The translations under genes and the position numbers were made by a program. From contig JBFJVZ010000061.1 of NCBI GenBank assembly GCA_041623895.1, positions 1 to 24,021 on the forward strand: a stretch of 24,021 nucleotides of DNA. The letters run 5' to 3'. Numbering within the stretch: the first letter of the stretch is position 1; the number at the start of each line of letters is the position of its first letter. Source of the stretch: JBFJVZ01 sp041623895. Lineage in GTDB: Bacteria > Planctomycetota > Planctomycetia > Pirellulales > Pirellulaceae. The notes under the pieces are model-generated. The model was not told where the DNA came from. It saw only the letters and a list, made by a program, of their open reading frames with translations, and did no database searches. Shown piece after piece: positions 1 through 8,422 of this stretch.

Positions 1-1
1 A

Positions 2-3000
2 GCGGGCGATGCGATTGATCATCTGCAGGTTTTGCCGTCTGCTGTTGAGTTGAATTCGCCTTACGAATACGCGCAGTTGGTCGTGACGGCAGTTACGAAG
101 GCGGGCAACACCAACGATGTAACCCGCCTGGCAAAGATCTCTCCGCCAGAGTTTGCCACGATCACGGCACAAGGTCTGGTTCGAGCCACCACCGACGGTT
201 CGGCATCGATCACAGTGACTTTCGGAGGCCAGACGGAAAAGATTGACATCGTGGCCGCCAATGTCAGCGGCGAGGACTTTGGCGCTGTTGATTTTATTCG
301 TGACGTGAATCCGATTCTTAGTCGGTTGGGTTGTAACAACGGAACCTGTCACGGAGCACAAAAAGGCAAGAACGGCTTCAAACTGTCGCTTCGCGGCTAT
401 GATCCGATCTTTGACGTCAGGGCATTAACGGATGACTTGGCGGCGCGGCGGATCAACGCTGCTGCCCCGGAGGAGTCCTTGATGTTGCGAAAACCACTGG
501 GGCTCTCGCCACACCAAGGTGGTGCGTTGATGCGCGAGGGTGATCCCAATCATGTGATTTTGCGGCGTTGGATTGCCGATGGCAGTCAGTTGAACCTGGC
601 AAGCCAACGTGCCTCCCGGATTGAAGTCACGCCAGTCAATCCAATCGTTCAATCAACCTCTGCTCGCCAACAAGTTCGCGTGGTTGCCCATTATCCGGAT
701 GGCCGTAGTCGCGATGTCACACAAGAAGCTTTCATCGAAAGCGGCAACAGCGAAGTCGCCACCGCCGAGCCTGGCGGATTATTGCAAGCGGTTCGCCGCG
801 GCGAGGCAGCCATCTTGGCTCGCTACGAGGGCAATTACGCAGCAACGACCATGACGGTGATGGGCGATCGCAGCAATTATCAGGAAACCGCGATCGAAAC
901 TTGGAGCCGCATCGACGAGCTGGTGGCCGAAAAATGGCGGCGGGTCAAAATCATGCCTAGCGGGCTGTGTGACGATGCGACGTTCTTGCGGCGCGTCTAC
1001 TTGGACCTGACTGGCTTGCCGCCGGCGAGCGAAAAAGTGCGTGCCTTCCTGGCCGATGAAACGCCCTCGCGTCAGAAACGCGCCAAAGTCATTGACGAGC
1101 TGATCGGCAGCAAACCCTACGTTGACTTCTGGACGAACAAGTGGGCTGACCTGTTGCAGGTCAACCGAAAATTCCTGGGTGTCGAAGGCAGTACCAAATT
1201 CCGCGATTGGATCCAGACGGCGGTTAACGAGAATCGACCGTATGACGAGTTCGCACGACAAATCCTGACGGCCACAGGATCAAACAACGAAAATCCTGCC
1301 GCCTCGTATTTTAAAATCCTCCGCACCCCTGAGGACACGATGGAGAACACGACCCATCTGTTCTTGGGCATTCGTTTTAACTGCAACAAATGCCATGACC
1401 ATCCGTTCGAGCGTTGGACCCAAGATCAATACTACGAAATGTCGGCTTTCTTTGCCCAAGTCGGCTTGCAAAAGGACCCCGCATCGGGTGATCGCAAAAT
1501 AGGCGGAACGGCAGTTGAAGGTGCGAAGCCGTTATTTGAAAAAGTAATCGATCAGAAAGACGGCGATGTCAAACACGCCAGAACGGGTGCTGTCGTCGCC
1601 CCTGACTTTCCTTTTGAGGTTGCTTTTGAGTGCGGCGATGAAGTTTCGCGGCGGCAAAAGTTGGCTGCCTGGATGACCGATGCCGACAACCCTTACTTTG
1701 CCCGCAGCTACGTCAATCGATTATGGGGTTACCTGTTCGGTGTGGGACTGATTGAGCCGATTGACGACATTCGCGCCGGCAACCCGCCGACGAATCCGGA
1801 ATTGCTGGATCATTTGACTGCTTCATTCATCGAATCCGGTTTTGATACTCAGCAGATGTTCCGCATGATCTGCAATAGCCGCAGCTATCAGTTAAGTGTC
1901 GAATCGAATGCCACCAATGAAGACGACACGCTGAATTACTCCCGAGCCCTGCCGCGGCGGTTGCCGGCTGAAGTGATTTACGACGCCGTTCATTATGTCA
2001 CCGGTGCCGTCAGCAATATTCCCGGCCAACCCAAAGGAACTCGAGCCGCTGCGATCACCGATGCCGGCGTTAAACTACAGGACGGCTTTCTGCAAAATCT
2101 TGGCCGTCCGGCGCGGGAGAGCGCGTGTGAGTGTGAGCGTTCCTCCGAGCTGCAACTCGGCCCCGTGATGGCGCTGATCAGCGGCCCCACGATCGGCACG
2201 GCCATCGCAGACCCCAAGAATGAATTGGAAAAGATTGTTCAGCAGTACGGGCAGGACGCCGAGTTGGCCGAAGAAATCTTTCTTCGTGCTCTGGGGCGTC
2301 GGCCATCGGCAGCGGAGTTGGCCGCCTTCGCACGGATGGGCGAGTTGATCCAGGAAGATCACAAGGCGCTGGTGGAACGATTGCAAAAGGAAGAACAGGA
2401 ATGGAAAGTTCGCCGTGCACAACTGGAACAACGCCGCGAAGAAAAGCTGGCTGCAGTGATCAAACAAATTGCCGACCGCACAGAAGAGATCAAGCCGGAG
2501 CGTGAGCGGCTGGAAAAGGAACGCCAGGACCGCATCACCGCGGCACAAGCCAAGGTGCAAAAAGCGAAAGACGAAATCGGCAAAAAGATCGACACCCTGG
2601 CACAGCAGCGGCAGTCGAATAACAACATCGAGTGGTTTCCGTTAATGCCATCGACTTTGTCAGCGACCAACAAAGCAGTGCTGACGCCGCAAAGCGATCG
2701 TTCCATTTTTGCCAGCGGGGACAAGAACAAGGGCGTCTACACGGTCGAAGTCAAAACGAACTTGAAAGACATCACCGGATTCCGCTTGGAAGCGTTGACC
2801 GACCCGCGGTTGCCGAATAACGGACCGGGATGGCCAAAGAATAACGGCAATTTTGTGGTTACCGAATTCGAGGTCACGGTGGCACCGACGGCAGATCCAA
2901 AGCAGGCCAGTAACGTCAAAATCGCATCCGCGAAGGCCGACTTCCTGCAAAGCGGTTTTAGTGCCGAGGCGACATTTGACGGACGCGCGAATGATCAGGG

Positions 3001-3532
3001 GGGCTGGGCCGTATCCGGGGCGACCGGCGTGGAACACTGGATTACTTACAAGTTGGCCGAACCGATCAAGAACGATCAGGGCTCGATTCTGATGTTCAAA
3101 CTGCACCAATTCCACAATGCCGAAGACCACCGATTGGGCCGATTCCGCATCAGTGCGACCACCAATTCGGGTGAGATCCCGCTCGATTACTCCGAATCTT
3201 TGGCCGCGGCGCTGGCGACTGCGAAAGATAAGCGAACCGACGAGCAGACAACACTGCTGACCGCTTATGTGGGAGCCACCGATGAAGGAATTCGGAAAGC
3301 GAATGAGGAATTGGGCGTCGCCAACAGGGCTGTGCCTCCTGATGATAAGCTGGTGCAGCTTCAAGCTCGCAAAGCGCAACTCGAAAAGCCGACTCCCGAT
3401 GACCTGCGACTGGTGCGGCTGCGAAGCGATGCCGAGCAGAGCACCAAACAATTACAAAACGCGCGGCTGACTGCCGCCGAAGATTTAACCTGGGCTTTGA
3501 TCAATAGCCCGGCGTTTTTGTTCAACCATTAG
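2..3532 (+). CDS. DUF1549/DUF1553 (PSCyt2/PSD1) planctomycete cytochrome-type protein, 5' end outside window
   Basis: The frame is open from base 2, so the true start and presumably the export signal lie upstream; residue numbers here count from a TTG at 32. Domains in order: Ig-like (BIG2-type) strands at about 1-90; a cytochrome-like region with CNNGTCHG near 101-107; a second Ig-like segment near 195-280; DUF1549 from about 293 to 480, with a canonical CXXCH haem motif in CNKCHDHP near 451; and DUF1553 from about 550 (FARSYVNRLWGYLFG). DUF1553 is interrupted after about residue 770 by a charged coiled coil (to about 862) and a beta-rich, discoidin-like module (about 864-1045). It then resumes at the C-terminus with LTWALINSPAFLFNH. 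Proteins of this class are abundant in planctomycetes and usually sit beside a DUF1501 gene, as here. The function is not established; c-type haem binding in the periplasm is inferred from the CXXCH motif. Confidence 0.9.
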   Translation, partial: AGDAIDHLQVLPSAVELNSPYEYAQLVVTAVTKAGNTNDVTRLAKISPPEFATITAQGLVRATTDGSASITVTFGGQTEKIDIVAANVSGEDFGAVDFIRDVNPILSRLGCNNGTCHGAQKGKNGFKLSLRGYDPIFDVRALTDDLAARRINAAAPEESLMLRKPLGLSPHQGGALMREGDPNHVILRRWIADGSQLNLASQRASRIEVTPVNPIVQSTSARQQVRVVAHYPDGRSRDVTQEAFIESGNSEVATAEPGGLLQAVRRGEAAILARYEGNYAATTMTVMGDRSNYQETAIETWSRIDELVAEKWRRVKIMPSGLCDDATFLRRVYLDLTGLPPASEKVRAFLADETPSRQKRAKVIDELIGSKPYVDFWTNKWADLLQVNRKFLGVEGSTKFRDWIQTAVNENRPYDEFARQILTATGSNNENPAASYFKILRTPEDTMENTTHLFLGIRFNCNKCHDHPFERWTQDQYYEMSAFFAQVGLQKDPASGDRKIGGTAVEGAKPLFEKVIDQKDGDVKHARTGAVVAPDFPFEVAFECGDEVSRRQKLAAWMTDADNPYFARSYVNRLWGYLFGVGLIEPIDDIRAGNPPTNPELLDHLTASFIESGFDTQQMFRMICNSRSYQLSVESNATNEDDTLNYSRALPRRLPAEVIYDAVHYVTGAVSNIPGQPKGTRAAAITDAGVKLQDGFLQNLGRPARESACECERSSELQLGPVMALISGPTIGTAIADPKNELEKIVQQYGQDAELAEEIFLRALGRRPSAAELAAFARMGELIQEDHKALVERLQKEEQEWKVRRAQLEQRREEKLAAVIKQIADRTEEIKPERERLEKERQDRITAAQAKVQKAKDEIGKKIDTLAQQRQSNNNIEWFPLMPSTLSATNKAVLTPQSDRSIFASGDKNKGVYTVEVKTNLKDITGFRLEALTDPRLPNNGPGWPKNNGNFVVTEFEVTVAPTADPKQASNVKIASAKADFLQSGFSAEATFDGRANDQGGWAVSGATGVEHWITYKLAEPIKNDQGSILMFKLHQFHNAEDHRLGRFRISATTNSGEIPLDYSESLAAALATAKDKRTDEQTTLLTAYVGATDEGIRKANEELGVANRAVPPDDKLVQLQARKAQLEKPTPDDLRLVRLRSDAEQSTKQLQNARLTAAEDLTWALINSPAFLFNH

Positions 3533-3597
3533 CAGCTCAGGCCCGGACTTTTCCTGGCGCAACCAATCACCATTTTCAGCCCAACGGAGAAACGACC

Positions 3598-5067
3598 ATG
3601 CTTTCGTTCAAAGGCTACAAAGCAAAGGATCTGTGCGATTCCCACCTGGCGCCAACGCGGCGGACATTCTTGCGCGTCGGTGGCTGCGGGATGTTGGGGC
3701 TGTCATTGCCATCACTGTTGCAACTGCAGGCGGCCGGTGCCAGCGAAGCTGCCGGCGGTGGGCCCGGTTGGGGCAAAGCGAAAAGCATCATCATGGTCTA
3801 TTTGCAAGGAGGCCCCAGCCACCTGGACTTGTGGGACCCCAAAGAGAACGTGCCCGACAACGTCAAGAGTGTGTTCAGCAACATCGACACCAGGCTGCCG
3901 GGAATCAAGTTCACCGAGAATCTTCCCAAGCTGAGTCAGTTGAACGATCGATTCACCATGATCCGTTCGATGTCATACACGCCCAACGGCTTGTTCAACC
4001 ACACCGCGGCGATCTATCAGATGATGACCGGTTACACGACGGACAAAGTCAGCCCGTCAGGACAACTTGAGCCGCCATCGCCAAAGGATTTTCCCAACTT
4101 TGGCAGCAACCTGATCAAGATGCGACCGGTTGATGAACCGATGCTGCCGTTTGTGATGCTGCCACGGCCGCTGCAGGAATCGAACGTCGTCGGCAAAGGT
4201 GGATCGGCCGGTTTCCTGGGCAAGTCCTATGATCCATACACGCTGTATCCTTCCGGCGACGACATGGACATGGGCAAGATGGATCGGATCAAGATCGATG
4301 ACCTTCGTTTGCGCCCGGAAGTGTTCAGTGTCAGACTTCAGCGTCGAGCCAAGCTGCGCGACTTGCTAAATCAACAGATGCCGCACATCAATAAAGCGGT
4401 CGAGTCGTTTGAACTGGATGAGTATTATGATCGGGCGTTGTCGCTGATTGTTTCCGGTCGCGCCCGCGAAGCATTCGACTTGGCGAGCGAGTCCGATGAA
4501 TTGCGAGACGAGTACGGGCGCAATACATTCGGCCAAAGTTGTTTGCTGGCACGCCGCCTGGTCGAAGCCGGCACACGGGTGGTCGAAGTGATTTGGCCCA
4601 AAGTTGCCAACAGTGACAATCATTCGTGGGACCATCACGTGGGTCTCAGCAAACGGATGAAGACACAATCGGCACCGATGCTGGATGGTGGTTTGTCCGC
4701 CCTGATTCGGGATCTGGACGATCGGGGGATGTTAGAAGAGACGCTGGTTTTGGCCGTCGGTGAATTTGGCCGCAGCCCGCAACGGGGCGTCAGCACCAGT
4801 GGCAACAATAATACCGATGACGGTCGAGACCACTGGCCCTACTGTTACACCGCTGTCATGGCCGGAGCGGGGACCAAACGAGGTTACGTTCACGGCAAGA
4901 GTGACAAGACCGCATCGGCGCCGCTGGAAAACCCCGTCCACCCGGCGGAGTTACTGGCGACGATCTATCACAGCTTTGGAATCCATCCCGAAACGATTGT
5001 TTACAACCATTTGAATCAGCCGCGTGAATTAGTCAAAGCTCAGGCGCTCACACAGTTGTTGACTTGA
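3598..5067 (+). CDS. DUF1501 domain protein with Tat signal
   Basis: This 489-residue protein begins with a twin-arginine export signal (RRTFLRVGG at residues 21-29, followed by a hydrophobic stretch), so it is probably exported folded. The body shows the DUF1501 signatures: a metal-site-like YLQGGPSHLDLWDPK near residue 63, NHTAAIYQMMTGY, the histidine-rich DNHSWDHHVGL, GEFGRSP and GRDHWP. DUF1501 belongs to the alkaline phosphatase/sulfatase-like fold, but no substrate is known for this group. The ATG at 3598 is supported by a GGAGA Shine-Dalgarno at 3586-3590, seven bases upstream, one of the few clear sites in the window. It starts 65 bases after the DUF1549/DUF1553 stop on the same strand, the usual order for this pair, so the two are probably co-transcribed. 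Confidence 0.92.
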   Translation: MLSFKGYKAKDLCDSHLAPTRRTFLRVGGCGMLGLSLPSLLQLQAAGASEAAGGGPGWGKAKSIIMVYLQGGPSHLDLWDPKENVPDNVKSVFSNIDTRLPGIKFTENLPKLSQLNDRFTMIRSMSYTPNGLFNHTAAIYQMMTGYTTDKVSPSGQLEPPSPKDFPNFGSNLIKMRPVDEPMLPFVMLPRPLQESNVVGKGGSAGFLGKSYDPYTLYPSGDDMDMGKMDRIKIDDLRLRPEVFSVRLQRRAKLRDLLNQQMPHINKAVESFELDEYYDRALSLIVSGRAREAFDLASESDELRDEYGRNTFGQSCLLARRLVEAGTRVVEVIWPKVANSDNHSWDHHVGLSKRMKTQSAPMLDGGLSALIRDLDDRGMLEETLVLAVGEFGRSPQRGVSTSGNNNTDDGRDHWPYCYTAVMAGAGTKRGYVHGKSDKTASAPLENPVHPAELLATIYHSFGIHPETIVYNHLNQPRELVKAQALTQLLT

Positions 5068-5403
5068 GGTTCCTGGTAGGTTGCGGGAGAGCGAAGCTCC
5101 TGCTGAGCCGTGCGCAACAGTAGACGGCAAGCCGATATCGGCTCGGCGGCAGCCACCTCCGCCTTGCCCTACCGATTTGGCCGCGTCGGATGTGCCCGGC
5201 TACGTTGACGCGCCTTCGTAGCGACTGTGACGGTTATTTGGTTCAGTCAGGGCCGGATGGCCATCTCGTGCAACGCTTGTTTCCAAAACTCAACCGTTAG
5301 CAGAGGTGTTTCAGGGCGTATCATGCCGCCCCAGGTCAGATTTCGAACTAGGTTTCTGATACAGACCAGCTATCGCTTCCAGATCCTATACCTCGTTCGA
5401 GCC
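5068..5403. other. Gene-free spacer before the Tad-like genes
   Basis: This 336-base stretch separates the DUF1501 gene from the first TadE-like gene. Its left half holds the palindromic repeat described at 5075-5173. In the right half a reading frame stays open from 5227, but the 59 residues upstream of the methionine at 5404 look unlike any TadE leader. I therefore treat the right half as non-coding 5' region. I found no convincing -35/-10 pair: TATACC at 5387-5392 lies only 11 bases before the start codon and has no good -35 match. Confidence 0.6.
5075..5173. repeat. Palindromic intergenic repeat element
   Basis: About 100 bases of nested inverted repeats. The ends are GGTAGG (5075-5080) and CCTACC (5168-5173). 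Inside are GTTGCG/CGCAAC (5080-5085 with 5113-5118) enclosing GGAG/CTCC, and then a perfect 14-base palindrome AGCCGATATCGGCT at 5130-5143. It follows the DUF1501 stop codon by 7 bases. It has no T-tract, so it is not a classic intrinsic terminator, although RNA made from it would fold. It resembles the short GC-rich palindromic repeats I associate with Pirellulaceae genomes; no second copy was seen in this window. Confidence 0.55.
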
Positions 5404-5859
5404 ATGTCATTGATTAGCGCTCAGTCTCGCCGCCGGAAGCCTTGTCGCCGCCGCGGCACGGCCACGGTTGAACTTGCGATTTGCTTTCCGGTGCTGTTCA
5501 TTCTCACGATCGGCACCATGGACGTTTGCTCGATGCTGTTCTTGAAAGAAACCGTCACGATGGCGGCGTACGAGGGTGCTCGCCGCGGTGCCGCGCGCAA
5601 TCGCACGAATGAACATGCTCGCGATCGCGTGATGGAGTTCTTGGATGAACGCGACGTCACGTACGAGGCCGGCAGTGTTGTGTCATTCAGCACTCCCGAT
5701 TTCAATAGCGCGAACACACTGGACAACGTGACTGTCACGGTCACGGTGCCATGTGCGGGGAACTTATTGATCCCGTCGGCAATGTTTGACGATTTGACGA
5801 TGACCGCATCGGTGACGTTGCGTAAAGAGTACAAAAACCTCGCATCCGCCGCACCTTAG
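5404..5859 (+). CDS. TadE-like pseudopilin-type membrane protein (first copy)
   Basis: The 151-residue product has the TadE pattern: a basic N-terminus (SRRRKPCRRR), then RGTATVELAICFPVLFILT, a single membrane helix at about residues 20-45 with the conserved Glu after the cleavage-like segment. A mostly beta extracytoplasmic domain follows, with repeated VTVTVTVP. TadE-family proteins are minor pseudopilins of the Tad (Flp) pilus system and are anchored in the inner membrane. I chose the ATG at 5404 because the basic stretch and helix follow it directly; a longer version from 5227 would add 59 implausible residues. No Shine-Dalgarno is visible. The next TadE-like gene begins 17 bases after the stop, and the pair reads as an operon. 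Confidence 0.85.
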   Translation: MSLISAQSRRRKPCRRRGTATVELAICFPVLFILTIGTMDVCSMLFLKETVTMAAYEGARRGAARNRTNEHARDRVMEFLDERDVTYEAGSVVSFSTPDFNSANTLDNVTVTVTVPCAGNLLIPSAMFDDLTMTASVTLRKEYKNLASAAP

Positions 5860-5876
5860 TAACGTTGGCCGCATTG

Positions 5877-6314
5877 ATGAAACGTCCACTCCGATCCCTG
5901 TCTCGTCGCCGCCAGTCTGACTCGCGTACCGGAGCCGCGATGGTCGAGTTCGCGATCGTCGCCAACGTAATGTTTGTGATGGTATTGACATGCATGGAAT
6001 TCGCGCGGATGAACATGGTCCGAAATCTTTGTCAAGACGCAGCCTACTTCGCGGCTCGCAGTGTGATTGTGCCGGGAGCGACTGAGGCGGAAGGAATTGC
6101 CGAAGCCAATCGTATCATGGGATCGATGCTTTCGTCGGGCTACAACGTGCAGATTTCATCGCTGGATTTTGGTGCCACTGAAGTGACCGTCACGGTCAGT
6201 GTCGATTTGAATCATGTCGCGCTGTTTGTGCCGATGTTCATTCAGGACACGACGATCGAATCGTCGGCACGGGTCAAAACGGAACGCTACGAGGGGTTCT
6301 ACCAACAAAGCTAA
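5877..6314 (+). CDS. TadE-like pseudopilin-type membrane protein (second copy)
   Basis: This second, divergent TadE-family member has 145 residues from the ATG at 5877; a TTG at 5865 in the same frame is a weaker option. It starts with a basic segment (MKRPLRSLSRRRQ), then TGAAMVEFAIVANVMFVMV, which is the TadE helix with its conserved Glu, at about residues 20-45. The rest is a short extracytoplasmic domain ending in alternating Val/Thr strands (EVTVTVSVDL). It differs enough from the upstream copy that the two probably have separate roles, as with TadE/TadF pairs. It lies 17 bases downstream of the first copy and 33 bases upstream of the vWA gene. Confidence 0.85.
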   Translation: MKRPLRSLSRRRQSDSRTGAAMVEFAIVANVMFVMVLTCMEFARMNMVRNLCQDAAYFAARSVIVPGATEAEGIAEANRIMGSMLSSGYNVQISSLDFGATEVTVTVSVDLNHVALFVPMFIQDTTIESSARVKTERYEGFYQQS

Positions 6315-6347
6315 CGGTCTCTTCACTTTCTCTGTTCAAGTCTGATC

Positions 6348-7616
6348 ATGAATACCAAACTCGATCAAAACCGTTACAGCCGCAAGGCCGACCAACGCCG
6401 CGGAACCGTCATGGCGTTGATGGCTTTCCTGTTGCCAGTGCTGGCGATGCTATCCGCCTTCTGCATCAATACGGCCCACATGCAACTGACACGGACGGAA
6501 CTGGTAATTGCCACCGACGTATCAGCGAAAGCGGCCGGTCGTGCGTTCAGTGAACTGCAGACGGTCGAAGCTGCCAAGACGGCTGGTCGAGTCACCGCCG
6601 CACTGAACACAGTGGACGGCGATCCGCTGCGGATTCGTGAAGCTGACTCCGCCAACGAAATTGAGTTTGGCATGACGACTCAGCCCGACGGCTTTACAGG
6701 ACGTTATCACTTTCAGAAGATTCCCACCGAATCGGTCGCCAATGGTTCGGTCATCGCCAGTGCCATTCGCGTTAATGGCCTGCGCAACAACCAGGGCTTA
6801 TCCGGCCGTGTTCCTCTGATCATCCCCGGAATCCTGTCTCAGGACGACTTTGCCACGGCGCAAGCGTCGATAGCCATGCAGGTCGACCGAGACATCTCCA
6901 TGGTCCTGGATCGTTCCGGTTCGATGAATTACATCGATTGGGATTGGCCATCGGGGATGTCGCCCTGGTACTCATCGACCAAGAACGCGGGGGTTGAGGC
7001 CGGCGTATTAAGATACGAGTCGGGAAACTACTACTATGCGGCCGGCCAGAATTCCACCTCCTACAAACAATGGGTGTGGGAACACCACTATGGCCTCGGT
7101 GATCCGCCGCGGTCGCCGTGGGAATACCTGGTCATGTCCGTTGAAGCATTCATCGATGTCTTGGATGCGACCGCACAAGAAGAGCAAATCTCTGTTGCCA
7201 GCTATGCCAGCGAAGGCCGGCTTGATACCTATCTGGAGAAAAACCACTCGCACGTAGAAGCGGTTGTCAATGCCATGTCACCTGGTGGCGCAACGGCAAT
7301 TGGACGCGGCATGCAAGAGGCTATTCAAGCTTTGCTAGATTCAGCAGCACGACCTTACGCAGAAAAAACGATGGTTGTGATGACCGACGGTATACACAAC
7401 ACCGGCATCGATCCAGTGGATGTTGCGCAAAGTTTCATGGGTCAGTACAACCTGACCATCCACACGGTTACGTTTGGGCCGGGTGCCGACCAGGCACGGA
7501 TGCAAAATGTCGCCAATATTGGCGGAGGCCGTCACTATCACGCTGAAACTGGTAGCGAGCTAATCGCGATCTTTGAAGAGATCGCTAACAACTTACCTAC
7601 CATCCTTACTCAATAA
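6348..7616 (+). CDS. TadG-like protein with von Willebrand factor A domain
   Basis: The 422-residue protein starts with the TadG N-terminal module: RRGTVMALMAFLLPVLAML gives one membrane helix at about residues 18-45. A long beta-containing stretch follows, then a vWA domain with a complete MIDAS metal site: DRSGS at residues 188-192, the threonine in GGATAIGRGM near 315, and the aspartate of MTDGIHNTG at 347. A tyrosine- and tryptophan-rich insertion of roughly 65 residues lies directly after DRSGSM, before the first vWA helix. TadG-like proteins belong to Tad pilus gene sets, and the vWA domain suggests metal-dependent adhesion at the cell surface. It follows two TadE-like genes, and the next gene begins 2 bases after its stop, so translational coupling is likely. 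Confidence 0.88.
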   Translation: MNTKLDQNRYSRKADQRRGTVMALMAFLLPVLAMLSAFCINTAHMQLTRTELVIATDVSAKAAGRAFSELQTVEAAKTAGRVTAALNTVDGDPLRIREADSANEIEFGMTTQPDGFTGRYHFQKIPTESVANGSVIASAIRVNGLRNNQGLSGRVPLIIPGILSQDDFATAQASIAMQVDRDISMVLDRSGSMNYIDWDWPSGMSPWYSSTKNAGVEAGVLRYESGNYYYAAGQNSTSYKQWVWEHHYGLGDPPRSPWEYLVMSVEAFIDVLDATAQEEQISVASYASEGRLDTYLEKNHSHVEAVVNAMSPGGATAIGRGMQEAIQALLDSAARPYAEKTMVVMTDGIHNTGIDPVDVAQSFMGQYNLTIHTVTFGPGADQARMQNVANIGGGRHYHAETGSELIAIFEEIANNLPTILTQ

Positions 7617-7618
7617 CT

Positions 7619-8215
7619 ATGACAACCTGGACGCCCGCACTGATCGCGGACGTCATGCAACCTGCCGGGGGCTCTTCGATGTCTGAGAACAAGCAACGCG
7701 CTGAACAACAATTTGTAGAACGTCGGTCACGCAGCGCCGGCATCAAGTCAGGCGGTCGACGAAAGTCCGATCGTCGCTGGCTTTATAGTGGCAAAAAATC
7801 CCGCATTTGGATCGCCATCTCATTCGGCGTCTCCGCGTTCATCTTGGCTTGGGCTTTCACGCTGCCATTCCGCGGCAACGCTGGGGTCTCTTTCGATGGA
7901 CCTGAAGCGAAAAGTGCTGACGTGAATGCCAACCCCGTTGGCTATTCATCTGACGGCATGGCAAACGATCAGTACGTCCAGCAGATGATGGCCCTGGATT
8001 TAGACCTTCAGCGGAAAATATTGGAAAAGCAACGGAAACCCAAAGATTTGCCCGATCATCAGCAAGCCAGATCCCACTGGAAACAAGGACTGAGGCAGCG
8101 CGTCGAGGACGTTAAACTGCTGGTCAAAATGGCGGACGGCGAGATTCAAAAGGGGGCCATCGAATGGCAGTCCCAGAAAGACTTGAGGGACTACCTGGAA
8201 GACGCCCCTGAATAG
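7619..8215 (+). CDS. Small single-pass membrane protein of unknown function
   Basis: I do not recognise a family. The 198-residue product has a very basic N-terminal segment (ERRSRSAGIKSGGRRKSDRR), one hydrophobic helix at about residues 62-83 (WIAISFGVSAFILAWAF), then a polar, charged, helix-rich tail predicted to lie outside the cytoplasm. It starts only 2 bases after the TadG-like stop codon, so it is almost certainly translated from the same message. An in-frame ATG at 7679 (MSENKQRAEQQ) is an alternative start that would drop 20 residues. The position suggests an accessory to the Tad-like proteins, but nothing in its sequence shows that directly. Confidence 0.75.
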   Translation: MTTWTPALIADVMQPAGGSSMSENKQRAEQQFVERRSRSAGIKSGGRRKSDRRWLYSGKKSRIWIAISFGVSAFILAWAFTLPFRGNAGVSFDGPEAKSADVNANPVGYSSDGMANDQYVQQMMALDLDLQRKILEKQRKPKDLPDHQQARSHWKQGLRQRVEDVKLLVKMADGEIQKGAIEWQSQKDLRDYLEDAPE

Positions 8216-8340
8216 CTTCCGGTTCCTGCGGTACGAACGACTAACGCCTGCGGCTGATCTAATGACTTGTTCCGGATGTAGTCGAAACAAACACCGGTCG
8301 CAGCGGGACTGGTAAGCATGCCCAACGGGCGTATTTATCT

Positions 8341-8400
8341 GGAAGTCTGCCAACTTCCGCTACGACACCGGACACGGCCAATTATGATAGGCTTGATCAT
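8341..8400 (+). promoter_or_regulatory. Inverted repeats upstream of the HEAT/pseudo-receiver gene
   Basis: GGAAGT (8341-8346) and ACTTCC (8353-8358) form a perfect six-base inverted repeat with a six-base loop. Just downstream, TATGAT at 8383-8388 resembles a -10 box and overlaps a second small inverted repeat (ATGAT...ATCAT, 8384-8400). No good -35 hexamer lies 16-18 bases upstream of the TATGAT. This fits a promoter with an operator about 35 bases ahead of the ATG at 8423, but both elements are short and could be chance. Confidence 0.3.
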
Positions 8401-8422
8401 TCCGCCACACGCTTGTCTTCGT

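Noticed and set aside
2075..3451. Long antisense frames under the DUF1549/DUF1553 gene
   Set aside because: Low-complexity shadow frames opposite a strongly supported coding region, with no recognisable domains.
5250..5285. Possible sigma-54 promoter (TGGCCATCTCGTGCA) upstream of the Tad-like genes
   Set aside because: The GG and GC elements are one base too close and the flanking match is poor.
5227..5403. In-frame extension of the first TadE-like gene upstream to 5227
   Set aside because: The 59 extra residues show no TadE-like leader and precede the basic segment and helix that should begin the protein; ATG 5404 fits the family.
8318..8422. Upstream start of the HEAT/pseudo-receiver protein at 8318
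   Set aside because: It would bury a clear signal peptide behind 35 unrelated residues and run through the inverted repeats in the spacer.
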